Counted from the stretch's first letter, positions 16,412 through 25,750 are shown. The stretch: 64,000 nt of DNA from Cystobacter fuscus DSM 2262 (GCF_000335475.2 NZ_ANAH02000066.1:186001-250000), one strand, 5' to 3'. Numbers and translations: made by a program. Notes: generated from the letters alone by a model not told the origin.

Positions 16412-17686
16412 ATGACGATGCCCGCCCTCCTGATCGACGCCCCGGTTCCCCCGCCCATCCGCAAGGTCATCGAGCGGCTGCGGGAAGAGGGCCATGCCGC
16501 CTACCTGGTCGGCGGGTGTGTCCGGGACACGCTCCGGGGCGTCGCGCCCAAGGACTTCGACGTCGCCAGCAGCGCGTGGCCCGAGGAGGTGCAACGCGCC
16601 TTCCCCAAGGTCATTCCCACCGGCATCCAGCACGGCACCGTCACCGTGCTCATGGGAGGCGTGCACGTCGAGGTCACCACCTTCCGCAGCGAGGGCGACT
16701 ACCACGACGGCCGCCGCCCCAACACCGTCACCTTCGAGCGCGACATCGCCAAGGATCTGGCCCGGCGCGACTTCACCATCAACGCCATGGCGTGGGACCC
16801 CGCCGGAGGGCATTTCGTCGATCCCTTCGGGGGACAGGAGGACCTGGGCCGGCGGCTCATCCGCTGCGTGGGCTCGGCGCTCGAGCGCTTCTCCGAGGAT
16901 GGGTTGCGCCCCCTGCGTGCCGTGCGCTTCGCCGCGGTGCTCGACTTCACGCTCGATCCCGCCACCCAGGCCGCCATCCCGCCCTCGCTTCCGGTCTTCC
17001 GGAAGGTGGCCATCGAGCGGGTGAGGGAAGAGTTCGTCAAGCTGCTGTTGTCCCGGCGCGCGGAGTTCGGGCTGGAGCTGCTCGCCGACACGGGTCTCCT
17101 GGGAGTCTTCCTGCCCGAGCTGGCCCAGGCGGAGCCCGAGGCCGCCCACCGGGCCCGGGCCGCCGCGATCGCCGCCCCCGCCGAGGCGGAGCTCCGGATG
17201 GCCGCCCTGCTCGCGGACCTCGTCGAGCCCCCGCGGGCCGAGGAGATCGGCGTCCGGCTCAAGTTCCCCACCAAATGCATCGAGCACATCCGCCTGCTGG
17301 TGACGCACGCACGCGTCGAGCACCTCGTGGGGGCACCGGATCCCGTGCTTCGCCGCCTGCTCGCCAAGGTGGGGCTCGCCCAGCTCGAGGGGCTGTGTGC
17401 CGTGGCCCGGGCCCGGCTCCAGGTGCGCGAGCCCGCCCGGATGCCGGAGTTCGAGGCCCTCCTGGAGCGTCTGCGCGCCCTGGCCGCCACGAAGCCGCCG
17501 CTGAGCCCCAAGGAACTCGCGCTCAACGGCGGGGCCATCATGTCCGCCCTGGGGGTGGGGCCCTCGCCGATGGTGGGGGAGGCCACGCGCTTCCTCATGG
17601 AGCAGGTGCTCGACGAGCCCTCGCGCAATACACCGGAGACCCTCCGGGAGTTGCTGACGGGCTGGCGACAGGCGCGTGGGGCCTGA
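16412..17686 (+). CDS. tRNA CCA-adding enzyme / poly(A) polymerase family
   Basis: A 424-aa class II nucleotidyltransferase. The polymerase domain has LVGGCVRDTLRG and DFDV (two metal-binding carboxylates), HGTVTVL, RRDFTINAMAW and LRPLRAVRFAA, all hallmarks of CCA-adding enzymes and bacterial poly(A) polymerases. The C-terminal half (about 225-424) is helical; LAALLAD-like and KFPTKCIEHI segments suggest a tRNA-binding/HD-like region. Sequence alone cannot separate CCA addition from poly(A) addition, but the size and lack of a long basic tail favour tRNA repair. It is divergent from thiD; a second in-frame ATG lies 6 bp downstream. Confidence 0.88.
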   Translation: MTMPALLIDAPVPPPIRKVIERLREEGHAAYLVGGCVRDTLRGVAPKDFDVASSAWPEEVQRAFPKVIPTGIQHGTVTVLMGGVHVEVTTFRSEGDYHDGRRPNTVTFERDIAKDLARRDFTINAMAWDPAGGHFVDPFGGQEDLGRRLIRCVGSALERFSEDGLRPLRAVRFAAVLDFTLDPATQAAIPPSLPVFRKVAIERVREEFVKLLLSRRAEFGLELLADTGLLGVFLPELAQAEPEAAHRARAAAIAAPAEAELRMAALLADLVEPPRAEEIGVRLKFPTKCIEHIRLLVTHARVEHLVGAPDPVLRRLLAKVGLAQLEGLCAVARARLQVREPARMPEFEALLERLRALAATKPPLSPKELALNGGAIMSALGVGPSPMVGEATRFLMEQVLDEPSRNTPETLRELLTGWRQARGA

Positions 17687-17688
17687 CA

Positions 17689-17722
17689 GGAGCGAGGGGT
17701 GGAGGGCCGGGCCCCCCGCTCC
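17689..17722. terminator. Bidirectional hairpin between converging genes
   Basis: GGAGCG (17689-17694) pairs with CGCTCC (17717-17722), with G-rich and C-rich inner arms able to extend the stem. It occupies the 41-bp gap between the converging CCA-type gene and the Hint-domain gene, so it can serve both directions. There is no clear T-run. Confidence 0.45.
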
Positions 17723-17727
17723 GTGAC

Positions 17728-19638
17728 TCATTCGGCTGACCGCCTCCGCGCGTTCAGGTAGTCCTGGTGCCAGGCCTTGGGCAGGCGGGCCAGCACGTCC
17801 GCCGCCGGCTCGTTCGCGGGACGCTCCAGTTCCTCCTGCATGGCCATATCCCCCACGAGGAAGCCGCCCGCGAACATCGTCTGGCCCAGCGCATCCACTC
17901 CCGCCAGTTCCTCGGCGGTCCCCAGCTTCAGGTTGAACACGCGTTTGCCCTTCACCGGCACGCGCTTCACCGCGGTGAGCGAGGCCACGCCCTTGTCCGT
18001 GCGGACCTGATCCCTCACCTTCAAATCCCTCGCCGCCACCACCTGGCCCTTCGCGGTGACGATCGGGTGCATCTCGGTGAGCATTACCTGGTGGCCGAGG
18101 CTGTCACGCAGGTGCACGAAGGGCGCGAGCTCATTACCGCGAGCCACGTCGGTCACCGTCAACACCGCACGGCCGGCTCCCGCGAGAACCTTGTCCCCCA
18201 GCTTCACCTGCTCCACCGGCACCACGCGGCCCCCGGCGAGCTGGATGCGGGTGCCCTCGGCCATGCAGCTATTGCGGAAGAAGAGCCGCTGGGTGGTCAA
18301 CTCGCGCCCGTCGATCGCCTGGGACTTGTAGAACGGCTCCAGGTAGTCGACGCCCTCCGCGCTGGTGCACCTGGCCTTTCCCATGATGGTGATGGTGAAG
18401 GTGGTGGCTCTGTTGAGGACCTTGTTCACCCCACAGTCCTCCGGGTCGTTCTGGTTGATGCTGTACGAGGTGTCGGCGAGATGGTTGAACGTCGCCGCGT
18501 AGTTGCCCACGGGAAGCAGGCTCTTGAAGTCCACCGTGTTGGAGCAGACCACGCCCGTGTCGGTGTGGAGCCGGATCCGGCCGTAGGTGTAGCTATCCAC
18601 TTTGCATTGTAAGTAATTGCGAGACCCTGCCTTGATCTCCGTGCGGACTGGGATGTAGAGCCGCCGGTTGTTGAACGGCGCGGAGAACTCCCAGTAATCG
18701 GCGGGGTTGAGCACGCCCGGGGCGTCGGTCCTCGACGCCGCGACTCCGGTCGGCGTCGGGGGATAGGCCATCAGCACGCCATTGGAGTAGCCGGCCACCG
18801 CGTAGTCGCAGTCCGCGCCGCCACGGAGCTGACACAGGACGATGTCGGCCGTGTTGTTCGGGACGTTCTCGCGCGGATGGAGGAGCGTGAATCCTCCCTC
18901 TTCCCGCAGGGCGACGGACGTACGGGCCACGGTGTAGGTGGAGACGTCCCGGCCCGTCACGTCATCGACGGCCAGGGCGATGGACTCCAGCCGGAGCAGG
19001 CGTCCATCCGCCACGTGCACCGTGGCCACGGTGCCCACATCGATGAAGTTGGTTCCACCGCCGTACTCCTCGCCCGCGTTGGACGCGACCAGCCTGCTCT
19101 GGGTCTCCGTCTGATTGGTTTCATAGGCGACGATGTCCGCATAGACGTAGGTGGCCCCTCCCTGGCAGCTCACGTGGACATACGGTTCATAGCGCATGGA
19201 CTTGCCATCATTGCTGGGCACCGGAGGCTTCACGATCAGGTAGTGGTCGCACCAGATCGGCTGCTCGGGCAGCGCCGCGGCCGCGGGTTGCCCATTCCCG
19301 CGGGAGAGGGCACGCCGCCTCAATCTGGCCAGCTTGTTGAAGAGCTCGGGCGAGTTCCGCTCATTCTTGCCCGCCGCATGGAGCCGATTGAGCACGAAGC
19401 CGTATTGCGTGTCATCCGACAGGTCGAGTTCGATGCTGAGCCGGTCGCCGCGCGTGCGCGATCTGGCATCATACAGCGCGCTCATCTGCTGGGATTGCCC
19501 GGTCAACACCTGGTGCGACACGTTCGTGGAAAGCGGCCGCGGCGGCGGACTCCATCCGGCACTCAACAACGCCAGACCCGACAACTGAACGGCACGGATG
19601 AAACACTTCCACGGTGACAAGGCTTTCTCGAGTCCCAT
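17728..19638 (-). CDS. Secreted protein with C-terminal Hint (hedgehog/intein) domain
   Basis: A 636-aa protein. The N-terminus is a likely signal sequence (VQLSGLALLSAGW, about 17-29). Residues about 40-457 form a beta-rich extracellular region with several cysteines and no recognised domain. A Hint domain follows: Cys458 in CMAEGTRIQL, then VPVEQVKLGDKVLAG, block-B-like TEMHPIV with His524, and VFNLKL (about 567-572). The last 60 residues lack the Asn/Cys pair of a splicing intein, so hedgehog-type self-processing at Cys458 or a purely structural role is more likely than splicing. Function unknown. An inverted repeat lies just upstream (19656-19680). Confidence 0.75.
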   Translation of the reverse strand: MGLEKALSPWKCFIRAVQLSGLALLSAGWSPPPRPLSTNVSHQVLTGQSQQMSALYDARSRTRGDRLSIELDLSDDTQYGFVLNRLHAAGKNERNSPELFNKLARLRRRALSRGNGQPAAAALPEQPIWCDHYLIVKPPVPSNDGKSMRYEPYVHVSCQGGATYVYADIVAYETNQTETQSRLVASNAGEEYGGGTNFIDVGTVATVHVADGRLLRLESIALAVDDVTGRDVSTYTVARTSVALREEGGFTLLHPRENVPNNTADIVLCQLRGGADCDYAVAGYSNGVLMAYPPTPTGVAASRTDAPGVLNPADYWEFSAPFNNRRLYIPVRTEIKAGSRNYLQCKVDSYTYGRIRLHTDTGVVCSNTVDFKSLLPVGNYAATFNHLADTSYSINQNDPEDCGVNKVLNRATTFTITIMGKARCTSAEGVDYLEPFYKSQAIDGRELTTQRLFFRNSCMAEGTRIQLAGGRVVPVEQVKLGDKVLAGAGRAVLTVTDVARGNELAPFVHLRDSLGHQVMLTEMHPIVTAKGQVVAARDLKVRDQVRTDKGVASLTAVKRVPVKGKRVFNLKLGTAEELAGVDALGQTMFAGGFLVGDMAMQEELERPANEPAADVLARLPKAWHQDYLNARRRSAE

Positions 19639-20037
19639 TGGGCGCCCCCATGAATAGACACCGCGCCAGGCGCGATGTCTTGATAGGGATTACAGGAAAA
19701 AAAGGAAAAGGAAATGCACTGCCGGTATGGCGATACCTCCGGGCAATGAGTTATAGGCTTTCCGTCGAACCTCATTCCCAGACCTCAAGCTTTTGATAAA
19801 AGCACCCCCACGGGCGCGGGGGTCGCCAGGACAAGCGCTCGGCCCGCTGGCCGCTGACATGGTGAAGGCCTCTGCCGCCCCCACCCGGTCGCGTTCGTCC
19901 CCCCCTCCGGACGCTTGCCCGCCCGCCTGGACTCCATGAGCCCGCGGGAGGGCAGGGGGACCGGAATGACACGGGGGGCCCTCTTCGAGGTGTCGAGGGG
20001 GTCGCATGCGGCGGGGCGGACGTGTAGAGAGAGAACC
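19639..20037. other. Divergent intergenic region, 399 bp
   Basis: It holds the upstream regions of the Hint-domain gene (minus) and mnmA (plus). Visible structures are an 11-bp inverted repeat at 19656-19680, a locally AT-rich A/G tract near 19690-19712, a perfect GCTTTT-GAT-AAAAGC hairpin at 19789-19803, and a CCCCC/GGGGG hairpin at 19805-19822. No coding sequence is convincing. Confidence 0.5.
19656..19680. promoter_or_regulatory. Inverted repeat upstream of the Hint-domain gene
   Basis: AGACACCGCGC and GCGCGATGTCT form 11-bp arms with one mismatched pair around a 3-base CAG centre, 18 bp before the ATG at 19638. It could be an operator or a 5'-UTR hairpin; nothing in the sequence decides between them. 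Confidence 0.45.
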
Positions 20038-21084
20038 ATGCGAGTCGTCGTTGCCATGAGTGGAGGAGTGGACTCCTCGGCCGCCGCCGCCCTGCTCCAG
20101 GAGCAGGGGCACGAAGTCATCGGGATCACCCTCCGGGTCTGGTCCTACGAGGGCAAGGCCCAGTGCGGGAGCTGTTGCAGCCCGGATGACATCGACGATG
20201 CCCGCGCCGTGGCGCAGAAGCTCGGCATCCCGTTCTACGTCGCCGACGCCGAGGAGCTCTTCAAGGACCGGGTCATCAACCCCTTCGTCCAGTCCTACCT
20301 CGGGGGCCGCACGCCCATCCCCTGCGTGGCGTGCAACCGCGACGTGAAGTTCAACTTCCTGCTCAAGCGCGCCCGCGCCCTGGGCGCCCGGCTCGCCACC
20401 GGGCACTACGCCCGCGTCGAGCAGGAGGGGGGCCGCTACGTGCTGCGCCGCGCCGTGGACGCCGCCAAGGACCAGAGCTACTTCCTCTTCACGCTCGGGC
20501 AGGCGGAGCTGGCCGACATCCTCTTTCCCGTGGGCGGCATGACGAAGGCCGAGGTGCGCGCCGTCGCCGAGCGCCACGGGCTGCCCACCAGCCACAAGCC
20601 CGAGAGCATGGAGATCTGCTTCGTGCCGGACGGGGACTACGCCGGCTTCGTGGAGAAGGTGGCCGGGCCCCAGCCCGCGGGGGAGATCGTCGACACGGCG
20701 GGACAGGTGCTCGGCACACACGCGGGGGTGCACCGCTTCACGGTGGGGCAGCGCCGGGGGCTCAACCTCGGGGGAGGGGAGGCGCGCTACGTCCAGCGCA
20801 TCGAGCCCGAGTCCAACCGCGTCGTGGTGGGCCCCGCGGACGAGTCGGCGCGCGGCACTTTTGGACTTTTGCAGCCGCACTGGGTGGATGGGCCGCCCCC
20901 GCCGGAGCGCTCCGTGATGGTCCGCATCCGCCACCGCCACCCGGGCGCGGCGGGCCGCGTGGAGGTGTCTCCTCATGGGCTCGTGTCCATCCGGCTCGAC
21001 ACCCCCGCGCGGGCCGTGACTCCCGGCCAGGCCGCGGTCGTCTACGAGGGGGATCGGATGCTGGGCGGTGGGTGGATCGTCTAG
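20038..21084 (+). CDS. mnmA: tRNA 2-thiouridine synthase MnmA (TrmU)
   Basis: A 348-aa tRNA-specific thiouridylase that adds sulfur to U34 of Lys, Glu and Gln tRNAs. The PP-loop SGGVDSS (9-15) activates the uridine with ATP. The two catalytic cysteines sit in [11 protein letters not shown] and [11 protein letters not shown], and [14 protein letters not shown] and TVGQRRGL are all standard. The start at 20038 is the ATG just before VVVAMSGG. It is a single gene, transcribed away from the Hint-domain gene, with the SPOR protein gene following on the same strand. Confidence 0.95.
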   Translation: MRVVVAMSGGVDSSAAAALLQEQGHEVIGITLRVWSYEGKAQCGSCCSPDDIDDARAVAQKLGIPFYVADAEELFKDRVINPFVQSYLGGRTPIPCVACNRDVKFNFLLKRARALGARLATGHYARVEQEGGRYVLRRAVDAAKDQSYFLFTLGQAELADILFPVGGMTKAEVRAVAERHGLPTSHKPESMEICFVPDGDYAGFVEKVAGPQPAGEIVDTAGQVLGTHAGVHRFTVGQRRGLNLGGGEARYVQRIEPESNRVVVGPADESARGTFGLLQPHWVDGPPPPERSVMVRIRHRHPGAAGRVEVSPHGLVSIRLDTPARAVTPGQAAVVYEGDRMLGGGWIV

Positions 21085-21205
21085 GCTCGCCCTGAATTTG
21101 ACCGGCAGGTAGGTGGGGCGTACCTTCCGCCGCACCTCGACGCTACAGGCCGCGACACTCGTGTGGCCGGGCCGGGGCTCCGCTACAATCGAGGACCGCT
21201 ACGCC

Positions 21206-22132
21206 ATGCGCGATGCCCATCGGATGAAGGAGAAGTTCGACGTCTCGCTCGACAACCGGCAGGTCGTGAGCCTGTTGATCGCCGGGATCATCGTGCTGGG
21301 AGCCGTGTTCGTGCTCGGCGTCGTGGTGGGCAAGCAGCTCGCCGGCAACGCCCAGTCCGCCGCCGCCCCGGATCTCCTGTCGGCGCTCGATGCCAATGCC
21401 CAGGCGCTCCAGCAGGCGCGCGAGGCCGAGTCGCCGCTCACCTTCCAGGACGAGCTGACGCGCAAGAGCAGCCCGGACGCCGCGCCCTCCAAGCCCGGCA
21501 CCGTCACGGTCGCCATTCCTCCGCCGGCTCCCAAGCCCAAGCCCGTGGAGGTCCCGCCCGCCGACGTGGCCGAGCCCACCGAGGACAACCCCCCCGCGCC
21601 CAGCCCCACCGACGACGACTACGCGCCCAGCGGCACCGCCAAGGCCCCCGCGCCCAAGCCGGCCGAGACCAAGGTGGCCGAAGCCAAGCCGGAGCCCAAG
21701 CCGGCCGAGCCCAAGGTGGCCGAGCCCAAGCCCGCGCCCAAGCCGGCCGAGACCAAGGTGGCCGACAGCAAGCCCGTCACCACGCCCGGCAAGGTGGAGT
21801 CCGCGCCCGTGGCGACCCGGACCACTCCGGCCGCCGGTGGGATGAAGGAGGCCATTGCCCGCGCCGCCCAGCGCCCCACCGAGGCCGTCCCCGGCGGCGC
21901 CTTCACCCTGCAGCTGTCCGCCTTCCAGAGCCGTCCGGAGGCCGACCGTTTCGCGGCGAAGCTGCGCGATCGCGGCTACGCGCCCTTCATCGTCCCCGCC
22001 GAGGTCCCCGGCAAGGGCACGTGGTACCGGGTCCGCATGGGCAGCTTCCCCTCCAAGGACGCCGCGTCGCGCTACCTCTCGGACTTCAAGCGCGAGACCC
22101 AGCTCCAGGCCTTCGTGGCCGCCGCGAACTAG
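21206..22132 (+). CDS. SPOR-domain membrane protein
   Basis: A 308-aa bitopic protein. A cytoplasmic start is followed by a membrane helix (VSLLIAGIIVLGAVFVLGVVVG, about 22-43), a long Pro/Lys/Ala-rich linker with a 14-aa repeat, and a C-terminal SPOR domain (about 232-308: FTLQLSAFQSRPEADRFAAK to YRVRMGSFPSKDAASRYL). SPOR domains bind denuded peptidoglycan at the septum, so it is probably a cell-division or envelope protein. TACAAT at 21184-21189 could be its -10 box. It is followed 12 bp later by manA. Confidence 0.88.
   Translation: MRDAHRMKEKFDVSLDNRQVVSLLIAGIIVLGAVFVLGVVVGKQLAGNAQSAAAPDLLSALDANAQALQQAREAESPLTFQDELTRKSSPDAAPSKPGTVTVAIPPPAPKPKPVEVPPADVAEPTEDNPPAPSPTDDDYAPSGTAKAPAPKPAETKVAEAKPEPKPAEPKVAEPKPAPKPAETKVADSKPVTTPGKVESAPVATRTTPAAGGMKEAIARAAQRPTEAVPGGAFTLQLSAFQSRPEADRFAAKLRDRGYAPFIVPAEVPGKGTWYRVRMGSFPSKDAASRYLSDFKRETQLQAFVAAAN
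21653..21778 (+). repeat. Three 42-bp tandem repeats in the SPOR protein linker
   Basis: Units start at 21653, 21695 and 21737. Each encodes 14 residues of the form KPAExKVAExKPxP, making an extended, positively charged, Pro-rich spacer between the membrane helix and the SPOR domain. Such repeats vary in number between strains by slippage or unequal exchange. Confidence 0.8.
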
Positions 22133-22144
22133 CCTCCCGCCGTC

Positions 22145-23344
22145 ATGCACCTGCTCGACAACGTCATCCAACCGTATGCGTGGGGCTCGCGAACGGCCCT
22201 CGCCGAGCTGCTCGGTCAGCCCGCGCCTTCCGCCACCCCCCAGGCCGAGCTGTGGATGGGCGCCCACCCCGGAGGCCCCTCGCGGGTGGGCCGGGAGGGG
22301 GCCTCCCGGACGTTGCTCGAGCTCATCCGCTCCGCGCCGGAGCGCGAGCTGGGCGAGGGGGTGACGCGCCGCTTCGGCGCCGAGCTGCCCTTCCTCTTCA
22401 AGGTGCTCGCGGCCGAGACGCCCCTGTCCCTGCAGACGCACCCGAGCCTCGCGCAGGCGCGTGAGGGCTTCGCGCGGGAGAACGCCCAGGCCATCCCCCT
22501 GAGCGCCCCCCACCGCAACTACAAGGACGCCAACCACAAGCCCGAGCTCACCTGCGCCCTGACGCCCTTCGAGGCCCTGTGTGGCTTCCGCCGCGCGGAC
22601 GAGACGCTCGCGCTCTTCGACGCGCTCGGCGTGGCGGCGCTGGAGCCGCTGCTCGCTCCCCTGCGGGCCTCGCCGGACGCGCGCGGTGTCTCGCGCATGT
22701 TCGAGGCGCTGATGACGTTCCCGTCCGAGCGCCGTGCCTCGCTCGTGGCCGGGGTGGTCGACGCCTGCGCGGCGGGCCTCGCGCGACCCGGTCCCTTCCA
22801 CGCGGAGTGGCGCCAGGCGGTGCGGCTCGGCTCGCTCTACCCGGGAGACCCCGGCGTCGTGGCCGCGCTGATGCTCAACCTCGTGCGGTTGCAACCCGGC
22901 CAGGCCATCTACCTGCCCGCGGGCAACCTCCACGCCTACCTCGGCGGGGTGGCCGTGGAGCTCATGGCCAACTCGGACAACGTGCTGCGCGGCGGCTGTA
23001 CGCCCAAGCACGTGGATGTGCCGGAGCTCTTGCGCGTGCTGGACTTCCGGTGCGGCCCCGTCGACGTGCTCGTCGCGCGGCCCCGCGAGGACGGGGAGGC
23101 CGTCTACCCGACCCCCTCCGAGGAGTTCCGCCTCTCGCGCTTCCAGTTGCGGCCGGGCGCCGTCTCGCGTCCGGCGCGCCGGGGGCCGGAGATCCTCCTG
23201 TGCGCCGAGGGCTCCGCCCGGCTGAGCCTGCCGGGCGAGACGCTCGCGTTGCCGCGGGGCGCCTCGGTGTACGTGAGCGCGGCGGATGGCGCCTACTCGC
23301 TCGAGGGCGAGGGGCTCGTGTTCCGCGCCACCGCCGGGCTCTGA
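22145..23344 (+). CDS. manA: Mannose-6-phosphate isomerase, class I
   Basis: A 399-aa phosphomannose isomerase, converting fructose-6-phosphate and mannose-6-phosphate and so feeding GDP-mannose synthesis for polysaccharides. IQPYAWGS, ELWMGAHP, PLSLQTHPS (zinc ligands Gln and His), HKPELTCALTPFEALCGFR (zinc Glu) and GNLHAYLGG (zinc His) are the class I signatures in order. The C-terminal cupin half is of normal length. It is 12 bp after the SPOR gene and precedes the nucleotide-sugar genes, which fits a role in surface sugars. Confidence 0.93.
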   Translation: MHLLDNVIQPYAWGSRTALAELLGQPAPSATPQAELWMGAHPGGPSRVGREGASRTLLELIRSAPERELGEGVTRRFGAELPFLFKVLAAETPLSLQTHPSLAQAREGFARENAQAIPLSAPHRNYKDANHKPELTCALTPFEALCGFRRADETLALFDALGVAALEPLLAPLRASPDARGVSRMFEALMTFPSERRASLVAGVVDACAAGLARPGPFHAEWRQAVRLGSLYPGDPGVVAALMLNLVRLQPGQAIYLPAGNLHAYLGGVAVELMANSDNVLRGGCTPKHVDVPELLRVLDFRCGPVDVLVARPREDGEAVYPTPSEEFRLSRFQLRPGAVSRPARRGPEILLCAEGSARLSLPGETLALPRGASVYVSAADGAYSLEGEGLVFRATAGL

Positions 23345-23491
23345 CGCCGGGGCGCTGGCGTCGGGCCCACAACCACAACAACCTACCGGGAGTCAAGCGC
23401 TCATCCCTCGGAATTCAGAGGGATTCACGACAGAAGCGCCGAAAACAGCGCTACAAGGGCCATGTCACTCCATATATTTTCACGTATCGCC

Positions 23492-23683
23492 ATGGCCCGA
23501 AAGAAGATCAGCACGACCATCTACATCACGCCGGAGCAGAACGAGATGCTCAAGGCGTTGAACCAGAAGACGAAGGTTCCCGTGGCCGAGTACATCCGGC
23601 AGGGGATTGATCTCGTGCTGGAGAAGTACAAGGCGCAACTGCCGGGCCAGGCGACCTTCGACGAACTGGGGACGCGGTCATGA
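23492..23683 (+). CDS. Ribbon-helix-helix protein
   Basis: A 63-aa protein with a ribbon-helix-helix fold: [20 protein letters not shown] (strand and first helix), then [19 protein letters not shown] (second helix). These are DNA-binding dimers of the CopG/Arc type, often autoregulators. The ATG at 23492 is preferred over an upstream one because the conserved basic strand starts here. An AT-rich TATATT lies at 23473-23478, just before it. Its stop overlaps the next ATG (ATGA), so it is translationally coupled to UDP-xylose synthase and is a candidate local regulator of that operon. Confidence 0.78.
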   Translation: MARKKISTTIYITPEQNEMLKALNQKTKVPVAEYIRQGIDLVLEKYKAQLPGQATFDELGTRS

Positions 23684-24657
23684 GTGGGGCGCGGAGCATG
23701 AAGGGGCAGCGGGTGGCGGTGTTGGGTGGCGCGGGCTTCCTCGGCTCCCATCTGTGCGAGCGGCTGCTGGAGGATGGGGCGGCGCGCGTGGTGTCGGTGG
23801 ACAACTGCCTCACGGGTTCCGAGCGCAACGTGGCCCACCTGAGGGCGCGCGCGGGCTTCGAGTCGCTGCGCCAGGACATCACCGAGGGCCTGTCCGTGGA
23901 GGGCCCGTTGGACTACGTCTTCAACCTGGCCTCGCCCGCCTCGCCCATCGACTACGCGAAGCTGCCGTTGGAGACGATGCGCGTGGGCTCGGTGGGCACG
24001 GAGAACGGGCTGAAGCTCGCCGAGGTCAAGGGCGCGGTGTTCCTCCAGGCCTCCACTTCGGAGATCTACGGGGATCCGCTCGTGCACCCCCAGCGCGAGG
24101 ACTACTGGGGCAACGTGAACTCCATCGGCCCGCGCGCCTGCTACGACGAGGCCAAGCGCTACAGCGAGGCGCTCACCATGGTGTACGCGCGCTCGCGTGG
24201 GGTGAAGACGCGCATTGTCCGCATCTTCAATACCTACGGCCCGCGTATGCGACTCAACGACGGGCGCGTGGTGCCGGCGTTCGTGGGCCAGGCGCTGCGG
24301 GGCGAGGACTTCACCGTCTTTGGCGATGGCACCCAGACGCGCTCCTTCTGTTACGTGAAGGACCTCATCGACGGCCTGGTACGGCTGGCGCTCTCGGACG
24401 TCATCGAGCCGGTGAACATCGGCAACCCCCGGGAGATGACGATGCGGGAGTTCGCCGAGGCGGTGCGCAAGGCGGCGGGCGGAGGCGGGAAGATCGTCCA
24501 CCTGCCGCTGCCCAAGGACGATCCCAAGCAGCGCCAGCCGGACATCACCCGGGCGCGGGAGTGGCTCGGGTGGGAGCCTCGCGTCAGCTTGGAAGAAGGT
24601 CTGCGGGAGACCATCTCCTGGTTCCGGAAGGTTGCCGGCCAGGGGTCGGGCTCCTAA
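23680..24657 (+). CDS. uxs: UDP-glucuronate decarboxylase (UDP-xylose synthase)
   Basis: A 325-aa SDR-fold nucleotide-sugar enzyme. GGAGFLGSH binds [27 protein letters not shown] and [20 protein letters not shown], with the Tyr-x-x-x-Lys pair, are the signature of UDP-xylose synthase, which oxidatively decarboxylates UDP-glucuronate. The C-terminal [16 protein letters not shown] is typical. It is coupled to the upstream RHH gene by ATGA and followed by another epimerase gene, so it likely supplies UDP-xylose or a related pentose for surface polysaccharide. Confidence 0.9.
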   Translation: MSGARSMKGQRVAVLGGAGFLGSHLCERLLEDGAARVVSVDNCLTGSERNVAHLRARAGFESLRQDITEGLSVEGPLDYVFNLASPASPIDYAKLPLETMRVGSVGTENGLKLAEVKGAVFLQASTSEIYGDPLVHPQREDYWGNVNSIGPRACYDEAKRYSEALTMVYARSRGVKTRIVRIFNTYGPRMRLNDGRVVPAFVGQALRGEDFTVFGDGTQTRSFCYVKDLIDGLVRLALSDVIEPVNIGNPREMTMREFAEAVRKAAGGGGKIVHLPLPKDDPKQRQPDITRAREWLGWEPRVSLEEGLRETISWFRKVAGQGSGS

Positions 24658-24718
24658 CTTCGCCGCACGTTTCGCGACGTTTTCGAACGCCACCCCCGAG
24701 GGTGGCAGGAGCCTCAGA

Positions 24719-25645
24719 GTGAAAGTCCTGGTGACGGGTGGAGCGGGCTTCATCGGCTCGCACGTGTGTGACGCGTTCGTCCGTTCGGGCCATGAGGTCA
24801 TCGCCCTGGACAACCTGTCGAGCGGCAAGAAGGAGAACCTGGATCCGCGTGTGCGGCTGGAGGTGACGGACATCCGCAGCCCGGAGGCCGCGCAGCTCGT
24901 GCGCTCCGAGCGTCCGCAGATCCTCTGCCACCTGGCGGCGCAGATGGACGTGCGCCGCAGCGTGGAGGATCCCCGCTTCGACGCGGAGGCCAACATCCTC
25001 GGCTTCCTCAACCTGCTGGAGGCCTCGCGCGTGGCGGGCGTGCAGAAGGTGGTGTTCAGCTCGACGGGTGGGGCCATCTACGGCGAGCAGGACGTCTTCC
25101 CGGCGCCCGAGTCCCATGCCACCCGGCCGATTTCTCCCTACGGCGTGTCCAAGGCCGCGGGTGAGCTGTACCTCAACTATTACAAGGCCCAGTACGGGCT
25201 GAAGTACGTGGCGCTGCGCTACGCCAACGTGTACGGCCCGCGGCAGAACCCGCACGGCGAGGCCGGCGTGGTGTCCATCTTCAGCACGCGGCTGCTCGCC
25301 GGCCAGGACTGCACCATCTACGGTGAGGGCAAGCAGACGCGCGACTTCGTCTACGTGGAGGACGTGGCGCGCGCCAACCTGCTCGCGGCGGAGAAGGACT
25401 ACTCGGGCCCCATCAACATCGGCACCGGCGTGGAGACGGACATCAACCGCCTCTTCAGCCTGCTGGCCCAGGCGGCCGGCTCCCCCAAGGCCGCGGGACA
25501 TGCCCCGGGCCGGCCCGGCGAGCAGATGCGCTCGTGCGTGGACAACCGGCTCGCCCGGGAAGTGCTCGGCTGGCAGCCCACGGTGGACCTGGCCGAGGGT
25601 ACCCGGCGCACCGTCGCCTTCTTCCGCGAGAAGGCCGGGCGCTGA
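24719..25645 (+). CDS. NAD-dependent nucleotide-sugar epimerase (GalE-like)
   Basis: A 308-aa extended SDR. GGAGFIGSH (NAD loop), HLAAQMDVRRSV, SSTGGAIYGE, the catalytic Tyr-Lys of SPYGVSKAAGELYL, and YANVYGPRQNP are typical of UDP-glucose/UDP-N-acetylglucosamine 4-epimerases of the short GalE group. The exact sugar is not decided by sequence. The start is the GTG at 24719, with AGGAG seven bases upstream; the longer frame to the left looks non-coding. Beside UDP-xylose synthase it may make UDP-arabinose or another donor, but galactose epimerisation is equally possible. Confidence 0.87.
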   Translation: MKVLVTGGAGFIGSHVCDAFVRSGHEVIALDNLSSGKKENLDPRVRLEVTDIRSPEAAQLVRSERPQILCHLAAQMDVRRSVEDPRFDAEANILGFLNLLEASRVAGVQKVVFSSTGGAIYGEQDVFPAPESHATRPISPYGVSKAAGELYLNYYKAQYGLKYVALRYANVYGPRQNPHGEAGVVSIFSTRLLAGQDCTIYGEGKQTRDFVYVEDVARANLLAAEKDYSGPINIGTGVETDINRLFSLLAQAAGSPKAAGHAPGRPGEQMRSCVDNRLAREVLGWQPTVDLAEGTRRTVAFFREKAGR

Positions 25646-25750
25646 GCTTCCCCGAGGGGCTGGGCAGTCCACACCGCCGGACTCTTGTGGGCATTGGGGT
25701 GGCTTCCCTATGACGCTCTTTCCGCCGCTCGTCGGCTGAAAGGGCTCTCC

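Noticed and set aside
17728-19638. True protein-splicing intein
   Set aside because: The C-terminal splice residues (His-Asn followed by Cys/Ser/Thr) are missing and the domain is at the protein end, so splicing is not expected.
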